Of a stretch of 44,879 nucleotides of DNA, positions 22,041 through 33,221 are shown in pieces. Location of the stretch: NCBI GenBank assembly GCA_003427395.1, contig BFEA01000550.1, positions 464,745 through 509,623 of the forward strand, written 5' to 3'. Positions within the stretch are counted from its first letter, which is position 1. Each line of letters opens with the position of its first letter. The translations under genes and the position numbers were made by a program. The notes beneath the pieces are model-generated. The model was not told the DNA's origin. It was given only the letters and a program-made list of their open reading frames with translations, and made no database searches. The DNA comes from Chara braunii. Lineage: Eukaryota > Streptophyta > Charophyceae > Charales > Characeae.

Positions 22041-23999
22041 ATGAGCGACAGGGAGAACCCTGAACCGAACGATCGGATCTTGCGTTCGTCAAGCCGGAGA
22101 CTCTCGTTGGTCCACGTAGTGTTAGGAACCAAGGGAGACCGTCTTCTGTTCCACCAGGCTGAGGCAGCGGCAGCAGAGGTTGGCGAGGGACGCAGAGGCA
22201 AGCAGAGCTTTCGCTAGGGAGGCAGCTACCTCAGCAGCCACCATGGCCACCTCTGCGTAGCAGAGTTCCAGGCCAGTAGTTCAGGGACTGTTAGGGCGAT
22301 GACCGGTGTAATGGCAAGCCAACAAGCAGTGTTAACGCCCGAGGAGGTCGCCATTCAGTGAGCAAGCGCTCACGAGGCACAACTACAACAGGCATTGGAT
22401 GAGATACAAGGAGAGAAAGAGAGAATCCTCAGACGTAGATCTAAGATGCAGCGGAGACAAGTGGACATCAGGGAAATAGAGGAGATCGACCTGACAAACA
22501 TGGATGACGATGTAAGGACCGTTAGGACATCACTGCTAGATGTAGTGGAGATGTTGGACTACCATATGTCTCTCTTGCAAGACGTTCAAAGGAGCCTGGC
22601 CGTGCTGATCGGGTGAGTTCCGGTCACACCATCACCATCTGGGCCAGGTGCCTGGCCCGTGGTACAGCCTCCTCCTTTTGTCCCGTCGGTAACTAGAGTA
22701 GTCCCATTCACAATTTATCCAGCTACAGTACAGGCCGCTTCCCAACTGGTTATGCCTTTGACATGCGGGTTCTCAGCAGGTCCTAGTGTGCAGATTCCTG
22801 CCCAGACAGTGTTCTCCCGACCTTTGTTGCAGACTGCCGTAGCAGGGCAGCCTGCCGTCTCGCAGCCCGCACAGCCACGGGGCACACAACCCCAACAGCA
22901 GCACGTGCAGCAGCTTGCAACCCAGGGCCCATAGCCTGGAGTTGTGTAGGTACCGGGACAAGGACAGTGGGTTCCAAAGACTGCCATCGCATCATCAAAA
23001 CCCTTCTCAAGAGATAAGAAGGGTGAGGACCTCGACACATGGTTGAGGACGGTGCCAGTCTATGTGAAGTGCAAGTTAACCTTGCCTGACAAGGAAGTAC
23101 TCGTGGCTGCCTCCTATCTGGAAGGGAGTGCAGCGAGGTGGTTAAGCAAGTACGCTCAGCTATAGAGGTACGGTCATGACTTCCGCGCTTGGGCAGCCAC
23201 CCAAAAACTGGATGATTTCATCAAGCTGGTGGAGGAAAAGTGGCATGACGCGTCGGAGGCTTAAAAGGCCTCCGACGGGATATTGACCCTGAGCTCAAGG
23301 AAGTTCAGGTCAGTAAGGGATGCCACGGATACGGTAGAGCGTTTGATCTGTGTTCCTGGAGTGTGCTACGACCCCCAGGTCTTACTTACCACTTACCTGA
23401 GGTGTCTCCCCATAGAGCTCAGGAATCAGTTGGCAAGTGAGGCCATGATCACATTCCACAATTTCCCCTCGTTCAACAAGAAGGCCTTAGATCTAGAGGC
23501 AAAGATCGGGCATGGGCACGAACCCACTACAAATAGTAGGAAAAAGGCACTGCCCCCTAATTGGAAGGCCAAGGAGCACATCATGTTCGTCGACAACGAT
23601 GGTACCACCATAGAGTTAGACGACAACTTCCAGATGGGAGTAGGGTCAGAGTCGGGTAGCGCATAAGCTTCAGGGGGTGGAGCAGTCGCTGCCTCAGTTC
23701 AAAAAGGTAAGGCGACCGGTAGACGTCGTGGAGGTTCCCGGTCAAAGAGTCAAGTAGACCCCAATGCTCCTCCATGGGAGAAAGCGCGGCTTACTGAGGA
23801 CGTGTGGAGAGATCGTTACTCCCGTGCAGCTTGTATTTGTTGTGGCCCGTATGGTCATACGCAGTTGAAGTGTCGGAATCGTAAAGTGACAAAGAAGATT
23901 TCGCCTATGATGGGGCAGGCGCTGGTCTCCTCCGCTTCCCAGGGTAGCAACGTTGCCAGCAGTTCTAGCACTGCTCCGGGAAACACGTCGGGCCAATAG
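22041..23999 (+). pseudogene. Gag of element B
   Basis: The leader 20892-22040 holds no gene. Gag starts ATGAGCGACAGG at 22041 (MSDRENPEPNDRILRSSSRR) and soon breaks frame. The middle part at 22395-22616 includes KMQRRQVDIREIEEIDLTNM, followed by a P/Q-rich stretch. Capsid is at about 23000-23520 (AASYLEGSAARWLSK; RLICVPGVCYDPQVLL). The CCHC knuckle CICCGPYGHTQLKC is at about 23832-23873. Gag ends GNTSGQ at TAG 23997-23999. Several stops are present. The heptamer G GGA AAC lies at 23978-23984, in phase, 12 nt before the stop, and pol opens in the -1 frame. Confidence 0.8.
23978..23999 (+). promoter_or_regulatory. Candidate -1 frameshift site of element B
   Basis: Zero-frame codons read CCG GGA AAC, giving the slippery heptamer G GGA AAC. 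The gag stop follows after 12 nt. A -1 slip reads GGG AAA CAC and enters the pol frame (VVPARVEVVD). GGGCCA starts 5 nt after the heptamer and can pair with TGGCCC about 65 nt further on. Element C has the same arrangement. Confidence 0.65.
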
Positions 24000-24150
24000 G
24001 AATTATAGTTGTTCCTGCAAGGGTCGAGGTGGTGGACACACCCTCGCCATCTCGAGAAATGGCCCAAGCTATTGACTCTATCGTCGTCCCGCAAGCACAT
24101 TCGAACCAATCGATCCTCTATTCGATGAATGTGTTCGAGTCCTTAGAGGA

Positions 24151-25452
24151 TGTTACACGCCCAGTTGGGCGATGTACATATAAAACCGAGGCAGTGTGAT
24201 GAAAAGGACTGAATGGACAATGCAGTGCTTGTGAAATCTCAACAAGCAGTGTACATCCCGATACATACAAAAATGGTGTTTTATGGTGCAGTGGAAGATT
24301 TAGATACAAGTCCTGACTTGACCGGGACTAACCTCTTTCACATAGTACAAGATAGCAATGTTGCAATGCAGACTAAACATACATCATCTTCATCACCAGG
24401 TGTGAAGGAAGCCCGACGCCACACACAGGAAGAATGCGCAAGGTCCTGATCATGCACAGACGAAGAGGAGGGGAACAGACGAAGAAGAGGAGGGGAGTGA
24501 CGGGAAAGTCGTCAACACCAAGTCTTCGTTACAAGTCCCAAATAATCCCTCGTCAAAATGTTTGAAGCCCAACATCGAGTCTGGATCCAAATATCACCAA
24601 GCTCTCTCTCTCTCTCTCTTAGTTTGCTGATGCAGTGAAGTCAGATCGCGAGAGGGTGAGAGGGAGATGGTGGACTGAGGAGAGGACGAAGAAGAACTCT
24701 CTCTCTCTCTCTCTGTCTCTCTTACGTGCCAGGTACTAACCTGTGAAGCTGGCGTTATGCTGCAGGTACCTCGAAGACGAAGCTGGAGCTATAGCGTTGC
24801 AGGTAAGTCTCCCTGGCCTCCGCCCAATCCCTCTCTCTCTCTCTCGTATTGCTCTAGCTCCTATGGCGCCCGACGTTGAAGACTACAGCTAACGCTACTA
24901 GCGCCCAACGCTGAAGACTACTGCTAGCGCTACAACTACTCTTGCAGCGCTCCTCCAGAGTGTTGCTGCCGAATCCTGAAGACTACCTCCTGCCTCCTGA
25001 TTTGCACGTGAAGTGCCTGGGAAGTACCTAGGAACTACCTGCAGCCTGCAGGGCGGGCCAATCCTATGTAGTGCTGGCCCGTCCAAGAGCTTCTCTTGCC
25101 AATGCCAAAACGTGCCAGACCCTGGCGTTGAAGCTCAACCAAGCAACCAAGGGTTGTCTTGAAAACAGACCCAAAACGGCCTGTGCTAAAACCCAGGCCT
25201 GGTGCCTGAGTTTGAGGGCAGGTCGATCTTATGAGGGTCTGAAAATGGCCCTCCATTTCAGGCTGAAAAGACTTAGGGCCGGAAAGGCCCTGTTTTAGGC
25301 TGAAACGACACAGGGCCTGGAGGCCCTTGTTTTCAGGCTTTCAGGTCGAAACGACACAGGGCGTGTACGCCCTTGTTTTCAGGCTTTCGGGCTGTAAACG
25401 ACACGGGCTTGAAAATGGCCCATGCAGCCTGTTGCAGGCGTAGCATGTAACA
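24151..25452 (-). repeat. 3' LTR of element X
   Basis: 1,302 bp. It contains CT microsatellites (24608-24619 and 24697-24722) and, toward 25300-25410, copies of a unit with GGCCCTTGTTTTCAGGC. It matches 37638-39005 along its length with indels. Confidence 0.85.
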
Positions 25453-25465
25453 CGCCCTCTCCTTA
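25453..25465 (-). other. Polypurine tract of element X
   Basis: On the - strand AAGGAGAGGGCG runs directly into the LTR start TGTTACATGC. This fixes the orientation of the element. Confidence 0.7.
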
Positions 25466-25569
25466 TGAAGTCAAGCCGGGTCGAGGGCGAAGCTGACGAT
25501 CTGAAGGCGGAACCTGGACGCGGGTGCGACGTGGAGCCGAAGATACCGGCTTGTGTTGAATCTTGTCCG

Positions 25570-27078
25570 ACACCGGACTAATGCCCTTCGGTGTACTGCG
25601 TCTTAAACGCGGATTTATAGCGATCGTTCAGTCGGATCGAAATCTGATGATATCCCGACTTCAAATCCAACTTAGAAAAATACTTCGCGACACCTAGTCT
25701 CTCAAAAAGATCGTCGATACGAGGAAGAGGCCCCCTGCATTCTTGACGGTTTGCGCGTTGAGCTTGCGGTAGTTGATGCACAATCGCAGATCCTTGTTCT
25801 TCTTCCGTATAAAGAGAACTGGCGCTTCGTATGGTGAGCTACTAGGGCGGATCCAGCCCTTGTCCAACAAGTCATCGAGTTGCGCGCGGAGGACCTTAAG
25901 CTCCTCCTCGCTCATGCGATAAATGCAACCTTTCGACGACACGGCACCGACCTCAAGAATGATCTCGTGAGAGATCGTTCGATCCGGCACCACACCAGTA
26001 GGTGACTCGAAGATGTCAGCGAACTTGTCAAGCAACTACACCACACGGGGGTCCGAAGACAAGTCCGCGGGTGAAGAGTCGGCTACAGCGACGGTCGGTA
26101 GGAAACATAGGCCGATTTCATCGGGCTGCTTGTAAGCACAAGTAGCCCGGAATGACTTGGTCGTCACCACTTGGCATCGGATCGAAGGGTGCGGAAGAGG
26201 AATAGTACACGGTACTTCAACACCGAAAGCGTCGCGAACGGTAAGAGTCCACCGGTGGAAGTTGACCGTGTGATTCGCACTTGCAAGCCAATGCATTCCC
26301 AAAATAATGTCGAAGTCCGTGTCCAAAATGTCGAACGTCACCGGTTCGCATGCATGAGGTGCGAAATACATCGGTACGGCCTCGATGTAGCGGTCGATAA
26401 GTTGCTGCGTCCTTCCGTCAGCCAACTTGATCGCCGCCGGGTTTGCCTTCCTCCGAACTTGTGTGCCAAGGCCAGCCCTTTGCATAAAGGCTTGGCTCAT
26501 GAAATTGCGAGACGCGCCGCTATCCAGCAAAGCGTTGCAAGACGCTTGCCCAACTTGGATGCAGACATAGAGGAGCGGTGCGTTGTTGTCGTCGTACCGC
26601 TGCTTGCGAAACTCGCGGGCCACCTTGGTAACATACGTAAGGATGGCCCCCACCGCGACTTTGTCATCCGTCGGCGTTGGTGGTGCAAAGAAGGATAAAC
26701 ACGTATGAAGATGGGCGCATAATGTTGCACATTGCGGTCCCCGCAAGCGGCCCATGGTCAGGAGAGGAAGCCATGCGAAATCCTTGAACGTGAGCGGGTC
26801 CAATACCTCTATGTTGAACTCGCGCGCCGAATCCCGTGAAGAACCACTCGAAGACGATAAATCGCCTTTGCCGGACGGAGAAGATGTCGCACACACGTCT
26901 TGTCCTTGAGCATGAGTACCCAGTGTAGGAACGAGTCGGGCAGCATATTCCTCAAAAGAATAAAGAAGAGGAGGACTATCGACTTCCGCATGTGCCTCGG
27001 AACGAAGGGCGGTCACCCGCGAAGTGACCGGTTCCGAAGGTGTCAAGAATGTCGTTGACTTACTCCAAGCGGTGCTCA
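25570..27078 (-). pseudogene. Pol of element X: protease and truncated RT
   Basis: Pol is open in the -1 frame relative to gag. From about 27046 it reads LTPSEPVTSRVTALRSEAHA. The retropepsin active site is ALLDSGASRNFMSQAF at about 26535-26490; the flap-like and hydrophobic block FDIILGMHWLA is near 26290. A stop near 26036 separates it from [35 protein letters not shown] and [19 protein letters not shown], then [20 protein letters not shown] in a shifted frame. RT stops at FKTQY near 25590. The YxDD box is missing, so the copy cannot be autonomous. Confidence 0.85.
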
Positions 27079-27085
27079 GTTTCCC
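26997..27085 (-). promoter_or_regulatory. Candidate -1 frameshift site of element X
   Basis: G GGA AAC at 27085-27079 is followed at once by TGA, the gag stop. A -1 slip reads GGG AAA CTG AGC and enters the pol frame. Downstream, TCGGAAC and GTTCCGA enclose CGGTCAC and GTGACCG (27037-26997), a two-step hairpin with perfect arms. The spacer is about 41 nt, longer than is usual for a stimulatory structure. Confidence 0.6.
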
Positions 27086-28586
27086 GATTTGCCTTTGCCT
27101 TTCGACGGGCAGCCCATTGTCTCGTGCAGATCGTTGTTACACCACAGACAATAACGAAATCTCGTGCGTGCCTTGTATGCTTGCTCGGAGAGACCGTATT
27201 GGGACCATGGGGCTGGAGCTGCTACGTCAGGCCCGAGGATAGATGCGGTGTTTGTCTTCGTCTTGCCGCGTCCTCGGCCTTTGTCGGGGCGACCACCATC
27301 CTGGGCGGCTGCGAGTCTGTCCCCTTCATTGGCAGACACGGCCTTGCTAGTTTGGTCGATTGGCGTTGCCGCTGCGACCATGGCCACTTTAGGTCGATGC
27401 TGATTTCTGCTTGGGCATGTCGCAGACGAACGGTGGAGGTTCTTAGCCTCCTTGTTGGTGACAATAATCTGCACGGCCTTGTCGAAGAGCTCCGCCGGTG
27501 TCGTCAGGGTGTCCTCGACGTGAGTCGAGGCATTGCCCAACATCGGACACGACCTCGAGATGAAGTAGTCTTTGATGGCTTTGAAGCCCATTTGAATGTC
27601 AGGGACGGATGTCAAGCGTTGGTACTCGACAATCCAGTCAACACTCAGCAGCGTGCCTTGTTCGAAGACCATCGGCTTATCCATTGCCTTGATCTCCGGC
27701 GGCTCTACTTGGAACCGCTTATGCCACGCCGCCGTAAGATCACCCAACTGATCTTGGTATGCAAGTCGGCACCCACCACTCCGTACTTGGAGAGGAGATT
27801 GTCCAGCCATGCTTGGCACGCGCCCCCTGAGCGGGAGTATAAGTATGCGTGATGCTTGTGCTCGCTGACGTAGTTAGCTGCAACTTGAGTTCGAACTTAG
27901 GAACCACGGAATCGGGTCCGTCTTCGTCGAATCGCAGAAGATCTCCTGATCATTGAACTTCGGAGTTGCCTCGCGTGGTTCCGATCTCGAGTGAGTGGCG
28001 GCAGTACAGATCCGCTGCTCCAACTGTTGCGTGGCGTTTTTCTGTAACTGCACGCCGTCCTTGAGGGATCCGACGTCAATCTCCAATGCCTCGAGGCGAT
28101 CAGAGGTGTTGGAAGAGCTGGCAACGGGGGCGGCGACGGTTTGTTCCAGTTGCTGGAGACGGCTGGTGAGTTGGTCAAACACCTGATTGTAAGTGTGAAC
28201 CGCGTCGTCGAGGTTGTGAATGTTCTCCTGCTGTGCAATGCACGTGGCCAAGAGGTCCGTGAGATTGGAAGAGCGATCTTGTTTCCACTCTCTTCCAGCT
28301 TCCCATTCTCAGCCTCGGCCCGCCAGTCCACTACCATTGTGAGCAAAGCTTGCTCTCCGCTGAATATCTTCTCGCGTCGTTGAAGTCGTTCTTCATTGGC
28401 AGCCTTTGCTGCTGCCTCGTCTTGCTGGCGCTGGTGTTCAATTGCCAACAGACGTGCGTTCCCGGCGTCCTCTGCCTTCTTCTTTGCGGCGGTTGGTACT
28501 GCATCCAACCGTTGCTTGGCTTCGGTAATCAGAAGCAGCATCCGGGCCTTATAGGCCTCATCCGTTTCCTTGGACTTCTGGTCCAT
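27076..28586 (-). pseudogene. Gag of element X
   Basis: The start is probably ATG at 28586 (MDQKSKETDEAYKARMLLLI); an upstream in-frame ATG is at 28613. The N-terminal part is a long coiled coil (AAKKKAEDAGNARLLAIEHQ; LQQLEQ). There is a frame change near 28270 and another near 27870. The capsid-like part (LTAAWHKRFQVEPPEI; DYFISRSC) lies in 27819-27400. The CCHC knuckle CLWCNNDLHETMGC is at about 27150-27110. The end SKGKGKSGN is followed by TGA at 27078-27076. The last codons, TCG GGA AAC TGA, contain the heptamer G GGA AAC in phase. Confidence 0.8.
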
Positions 28587-28635
28587 GACGGCTGTTTGCG
28601 AGTGCAAAAACATAGACCAGGTCGGGGGCCTGCTG

Positions 28636-28750
28636 ACGTGGTACTCCCTGCTGCTGTCGTGGCTCTGCTGTCAGTTAATGTGGCCTGCTGACGTCTCGTG
28701 CTGACGTGGCCTGCTGACACTTGTCTGTTGACGTGGCCTGCTGACAGGGC
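28636..28750. repeat. Minisatellite in the X leader
   Basis: TGGCCTGCTGAC recurs at 28681, 28707 and 28734 (period 26-27 bp), with related CTGCTGACGTGG units to the left. It lies between gag of X and the insertion point of C. Confidence 0.7.
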
Positions 28751-28826
28751 AACGCAGGGGGTACCCGGAGACAGATAGAGAAGGTAAGACCAGAGGGGGC
28801 AACAACATAGGCGGGGAGGGGTGGGT

Positions 28827-28931
28827 GGGATAAATCGGCCAGATAAGGAGCCACTAATCAAAAAAANNNNNNNNNNNNNNNNNNNNNNNNNGGGATAAAT
28901 CGGCCAGATAAGGAGCCACTAATCAAAAAAA
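28827..28931. other. Assembly gap flanked by an identical 40-bp duplicate
   Basis: 25 Ns (28867-28891) are bordered by the same 40 bp: 28827-28866 and 28892-28931, both starting GGGATAAATCGGCCAGATAA. This is what an unmerged contig overlap looks like. The true sequence probably has one copy and no gap. Confidence 0.8.
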
Positions 28932-28948
28932 GAAAAGTTTGAACTTTG

Positions 28949-29886
28949 TGCGAGGCATGAGGCCTCGATAATCCCTATCGGGCCCCTATTTGCAACAGGT
29001 CGGCCGTCCCGAGTGAAGGCAGGCTCGACAGACGACAAGAGGCCTATTTTGGACCACTTCGCAATTGGGGAAAATTCAGGCAGTTGCGCAACGCGAGTTT
29101 GTTGAAGGCGCCCAGGCCCTGGCCTCCTTTACCATATGTATCTAAGTCAGGCCCTGGGCGAGATACGCAGCATAGACCCAACTCAGACAGCGCGCAGTTG
29201 GGCACGGGTAACTGTCGGTGGTTGTGGGCCTGATTCGTTTGGTCTGAGGCTCAGCCTCCCTGGGCCTACCGGAAGCTTCTAGGCAGGGGCCCAACGCAGT
29301 CAGGTTGCACGCAAGCAGGCTGGCCACTTCCATTTAGGAAAGGGCCAGCCCACGCATTGGACATTCGGGCACTGGCTGCAAGCTGCGCAAGCGCTGCTGC
29401 GCCAACACTGGCCAGGCTCACACGCTCATGGGCGAGCTGGAAGGAGCAGGCACCCATAGCCGAGCTGCACTGTTGTATGCTGGATGGGGCGCATGGTGGT
29501 CCTTGGGTGCAAGGGGGATCTATGAGTTGGGGAACGAGGTTGTGAGTGATACGAGAGACATACTTGGTGCTTGAGGCGTGCGACATTGGCCGAGATCTGC
29601 TCGTACTAGGGAAGTTGTTGACGTCATCAGCGGCATTGTAGTCTAGGTTAGATAGGATCTGACATTCGTAGTCTGGGCGTTGAGCGTCAGATAGGATATC
29701 AACATTGGTTCTTCGTTGATGATGATGAGACTATTCCAGCATTGTCAGTTATGAGCTTTTGGTGTGCTCTTATTTGGTGAAACTCGTGATGCAATTCTGC
29801 TATTGGTTCGAGGTCACGACTATCTGGTCTTATGTGTATGATGCTGTTTGATTTTCTGAAGTTCGCTATTGCTCATCTTCCTTGCA
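28949..29886 (+). repeat. 5' LTR of element C
   Basis: It starts TGCGAGGCATGAGG and ends CTTCCTTGCA. It matches the 3' LTR at 36151-37035, but the 3' copy lacks about 30 bp present here near 29200 and a few other short pieces. Confidence 0.85.
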
Positions 29887-29889
29887 ATT

Positions 29890-29901
29890 TGGTATTAGAG
29901 T
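29890..29901 (+). other. Primer binding site of element C
   Basis: TGGTATTAGAGT is the initiator methionine tRNA type site with two C-to-T changes relative to TGGTATCAGAGC in A and B. It lies three bases after the LTR. Confidence 0.8.
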
Positions 29902-31171
29902 TGTGGTTCGGTGCGCTAATCTGGTGCTTGTCTTCTGCCTAATGAGGTACATACACGCGGTGTGTGTGGTGAGCGACCGTGCCGTGGGACGTGTGTAGTG
30001 AGGAGGGCGAAGATAAGTAGGTGACCGAGGTGGAGAGGGGATCGCCGGGAAGGCTATGCGGTGGTTATCGGGTGTTCGCAGTGTGATGAGAACTATCCAG
30101 TGTATGATTGATGTCGAGGTGGAATGGTGGTACAATGCTGGTTGTGTCGAAGCAACAATTGGTCATCACAATCAACATGGGGCCATTTGGTGAGAATATC
30201 TGTGGTTGGGGGCAGCTATTTTGAGGTACGTTGCATCTAACCTTATTTACCCTCTTCGACACTTCTTACCGTGAGGATGTGTGTTCTGTCTTGAGAGTCC
30301 TTTCATGTGAGGAGTCGTGTGCACTCAACCTTGAGAGTCGTCAATCTTCACCTGGAGCATCTGGAAGGAGAGGGTGGTGCTGTCTGAAGGGCCCTGGACG
30401 AAGCACTGGGTCACGATCACCATGCCAACCCACCGGGAGTAGAGCATGCATGCTTTGCTGCTTTGTCCTTTGTTTGCTCGTTGCGCTGTAGAGGGGTTCT
30501 GAAGGGCAGGCCAGCCCTATGGGACAGAGGAGACCGGGCGTCTATAAATAAGCACCGGCGGGGNACCTTCCATTGGTTGTGATCGTCATCCTGTTTGCGA
30601 TGTTAATATAATTCCTGAGGACTTCGGGGGCCGTCCATAAAAACGTCTCCTGATCAGCCAATCGGTCGGTGTAAGGCTCGCTGCACGCGAGGATAAAGAC
30701 TGTGCAAGGCTGGCCAGCTCAGCAGGACTCGGGGCACAGGGGTGGGCCGTGTGCACACCTTTAGACACGCACGCTGTCCGGATTTGCTCACGGACGTTAA
30801 TGACAAGAGACATTCAAGAAGAATTGAGGGAGGAGTAGATTCCAAGTGATAAGTCTGGGCAAGATTCCACTTTGCAAACAGACCCAACAAGTGATTCTAT
30901 TTTTATTTTGATTAGTTAGATGTACAACCATTAACATCTGACACACAACATAGTTTATAACTGTTTTCTGTTCATTGTGCTTTTGTTTGCGAACTAGTCA
31001 AAGTCAAAGTAGTTTCGTTTGTAGGAACCTAACTTACTTGTTGGACCTAAATGTATATACTCTCTGACGCAGCCACCAATTAATTAGTTTAATTATAAGT
31101 CGGTCTGTGCACTACGCTGCGGTAAGCATCAAAGAGTGTCTTAGTGCAGATTGTGTACAGTTTTGTAGCTT

Positions 31172-33155
31172 ATGAGCAATAGGGATCCCACTAGTGAGGA
31201 CGACCGGATCTTGCGATCGGCTAGACGCCCGATTGCCCACGTGGCATTAGGACCTGAGGGTGATAGGTTGTTGTTCCGCCAGCAAAGGGAGAGGCAGCAG
31301 CAGCAGCGAAGAGCTAGGGTAGCAGAGGCGGGCAGGGCATTCGCAAGCGAAGCCTCAGCTTCAGCAGCCAATGGCAACTGCTGCGCAACAAAGTTCCCAG
31401 GCTAGCAGTTGAGGGACCGTCGGGTCATCGGTTGCGCAGACCCTGAGTCAGTCCACTGGCGTCATGGCAAGCCAGCCATTTGTGTTGACTTCCGATGAGA
31501 TCGCCATACAGCAGGCAGCACTGCAAAAGGCACAACTACAGAAGGCCTTAGGAGAGAGAAAAGCGAAAAGCGAAGAAGGAAAGAATGATTAGAAGAAGAG
31601 CTAGGATGCAGCGGAGACAAGCAGACATCAGTGAGTTAGAGGGAATGGACCTGACGCACATGGATGATGATATGAGGACGTTGCGGACAGCCCTGCTAGG
31701 TGTTGCGGAGATGCAAGACCACCACACGGCTCTCCTTCAGGACATCCAACAGAGTCTGGCCTTGCTGGTCGGGTGAGCGCAAGCAGCACCATCGCTATCC
31801 GGACCTGGTGCCTGGCCCGTTGTACAACCTCCTCCTTATGTCCCACCGATGATTGGGGTATCCTCATATGCCTCCCTAGCATCGGTTCAAACCGTTTCCT
31901 TGGGTATGCCGTTAGCAGGAGGGTTTTCAACAGGTCCTAGTGTGCAGGTTCCTATACAGACAATGTTTCTCCCGACCTCCGTCGCAGGTTGCCATAAGCG
32001 GGCAGCCTGCTGTCTCGCAGCCTGCACAGTCGCAGGGTACGCAACCCCATCAGCAGCTAGTGCAGCAACCTGCACCACAGGGTCCACAACCCGGATTGGT
32101 GCAGGTACCGGGACAAAGTCAGTGGGTTCCAAAGACGGCCATCGTCGCTCCTAAACCCTTTACAGGGGACAAGAGGGGCGAAGACCTCGACACATGGTTG
32201 AGGGCAATGCCAGTCTATGTCAAGTGCAAACTTACCTTGCCGCACGAGGAAGTGCTTGTGGCTGCTTCCTATCTAGAGGGGAGTGCAGCAAGATGGTTGA
32301 GTGGTTTAGTGCAGCTACAGGGGTACGGTCATGACTTTCGGGCTTGGGCGGTCACCCAGAAACTGGATGACTTCCTCAAGTTGGTGGAAGACAGGTGGCA
32401 TGATCCTCAGGAGGCCCAAAAGGCTACTGACGCGATCCTGGCACTGCATACCAGGCAGTTTAAGTCAGTAAGAGAGGCCACTGACGTAGAAGAGCGTCTG
32501 ATCTGTGTCCCTGGGGTGTGCTATGACCCCCAGGTCTTACTCACCTCCTACCTGAGATGCTTTCCCATGCCTCTCAAGAATCAGTTGGCAGGCGACGCCA
32601 ACATCAACATGCACAACTTTCCCTCGTTTAGCAAGAAGGCCCTAGACCTTGAAGCAAAAATAGGGCATGGTCAGACACCCACGACGGATGGTAGGAAAAA
32701 GTCACTGCCTCCCAATTGGAACGTGAAGGGACACATCATGTTCGTCGACAATGATGGTTCCACCATCGAATCGGATGAACGACTTCCAGTTGGGAGTGGG
32801 TTCAGAGGCCGGCAGTGTAGAAGCTTCAGGGGGTGGAGTAGTCGCTGTCGTAGCTCAAAAATGTAAGGCGACCGGTAGACGCCGTGGAGGTTCCCGGTCT
32901 AGGAGTCAAGTCGACCCCAATGCTCCTCCATGGGAGAAAGCAGGTCTCAATGAGGACGTGTGGAGAGATCGGTACACGCGGCAGGCTTGTATCCGTTGTG
33001 GCCAATACGGCCATAACCAGTTCAAGTGCCGAAACAAGAAGGTGACCGAAAAGATCCCGCTTATAATGGGCTAGACATTGGGATCCTCCGCTCCCGTTGG
33101 GAGCAATGTGGCCAGCAGTTCTGGCACTGCTCCGGGAAACATTTCGGGCCAGTAA
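31172..33155 (+). pseudogene. Gag of element C
   Basis: The leader 29902-31171 holds no gene. Start ATG 31172 (MSNRDPTSEDDRILRSARRP). The N-terminal Q/R-rich segment breaks near 31400. The middle part follows from 31585 (MIRRRARMQRRQADISELEG). After a P/Q-rich spacer with frame changes, the capsid-like domain spans about 32130-32680 (AASYLEGSAARWLSGLVQLQ; RLICVPGVCYDPQVLL). A frameshift near 32750 precedes the CCHC knuckle CIRCGQYGHNQFKC at 32988-33029. TAG at 33072-33074 sits where B has CAG. Gag ends GNISGQ at TAA 33153-33155. Gag packages the RNA and forms the particle. Confidence 0.85.
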
Positions 33156-33221
33156 GAATGGTAGTTGTTCCTGCTAGGGGCGAGGTGGTGGACACACCCT
33201 CACCATCTCGAGAGATGGCCC
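33134..33221 (+). promoter_or_regulatory. Candidate -1 frameshift site of element C
   Basis: G GGA AAC at 33134-33140 is in the gag phase and 12 nt before the gag stop. A -1 slip gives GGG AAA CAT TTC GGG CCA GTA, which continues as the pol frame MVVVPARGEVVD. GGGCCA at 33146-33151 begins after a 5-nt spacer and can pair with TGGCCC at 33216-33221. Same design in element B. Confidence 0.65.

Noticed and set aside
24179-24185. TATAAAA as a promoter for element X (also at about 37666)
   Set aside because: It is on the + strand, but the purine tract, primer site and genes show that X is transcribed leftwards. It may be chance or an antisense signal.
27040-27852. Long + strand open frames here and at 26171-26698
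   Set aside because: They are antisense to gag and protease of X, which carry a CCHC knuckle and a DSG active site. The + strand products show no domain.
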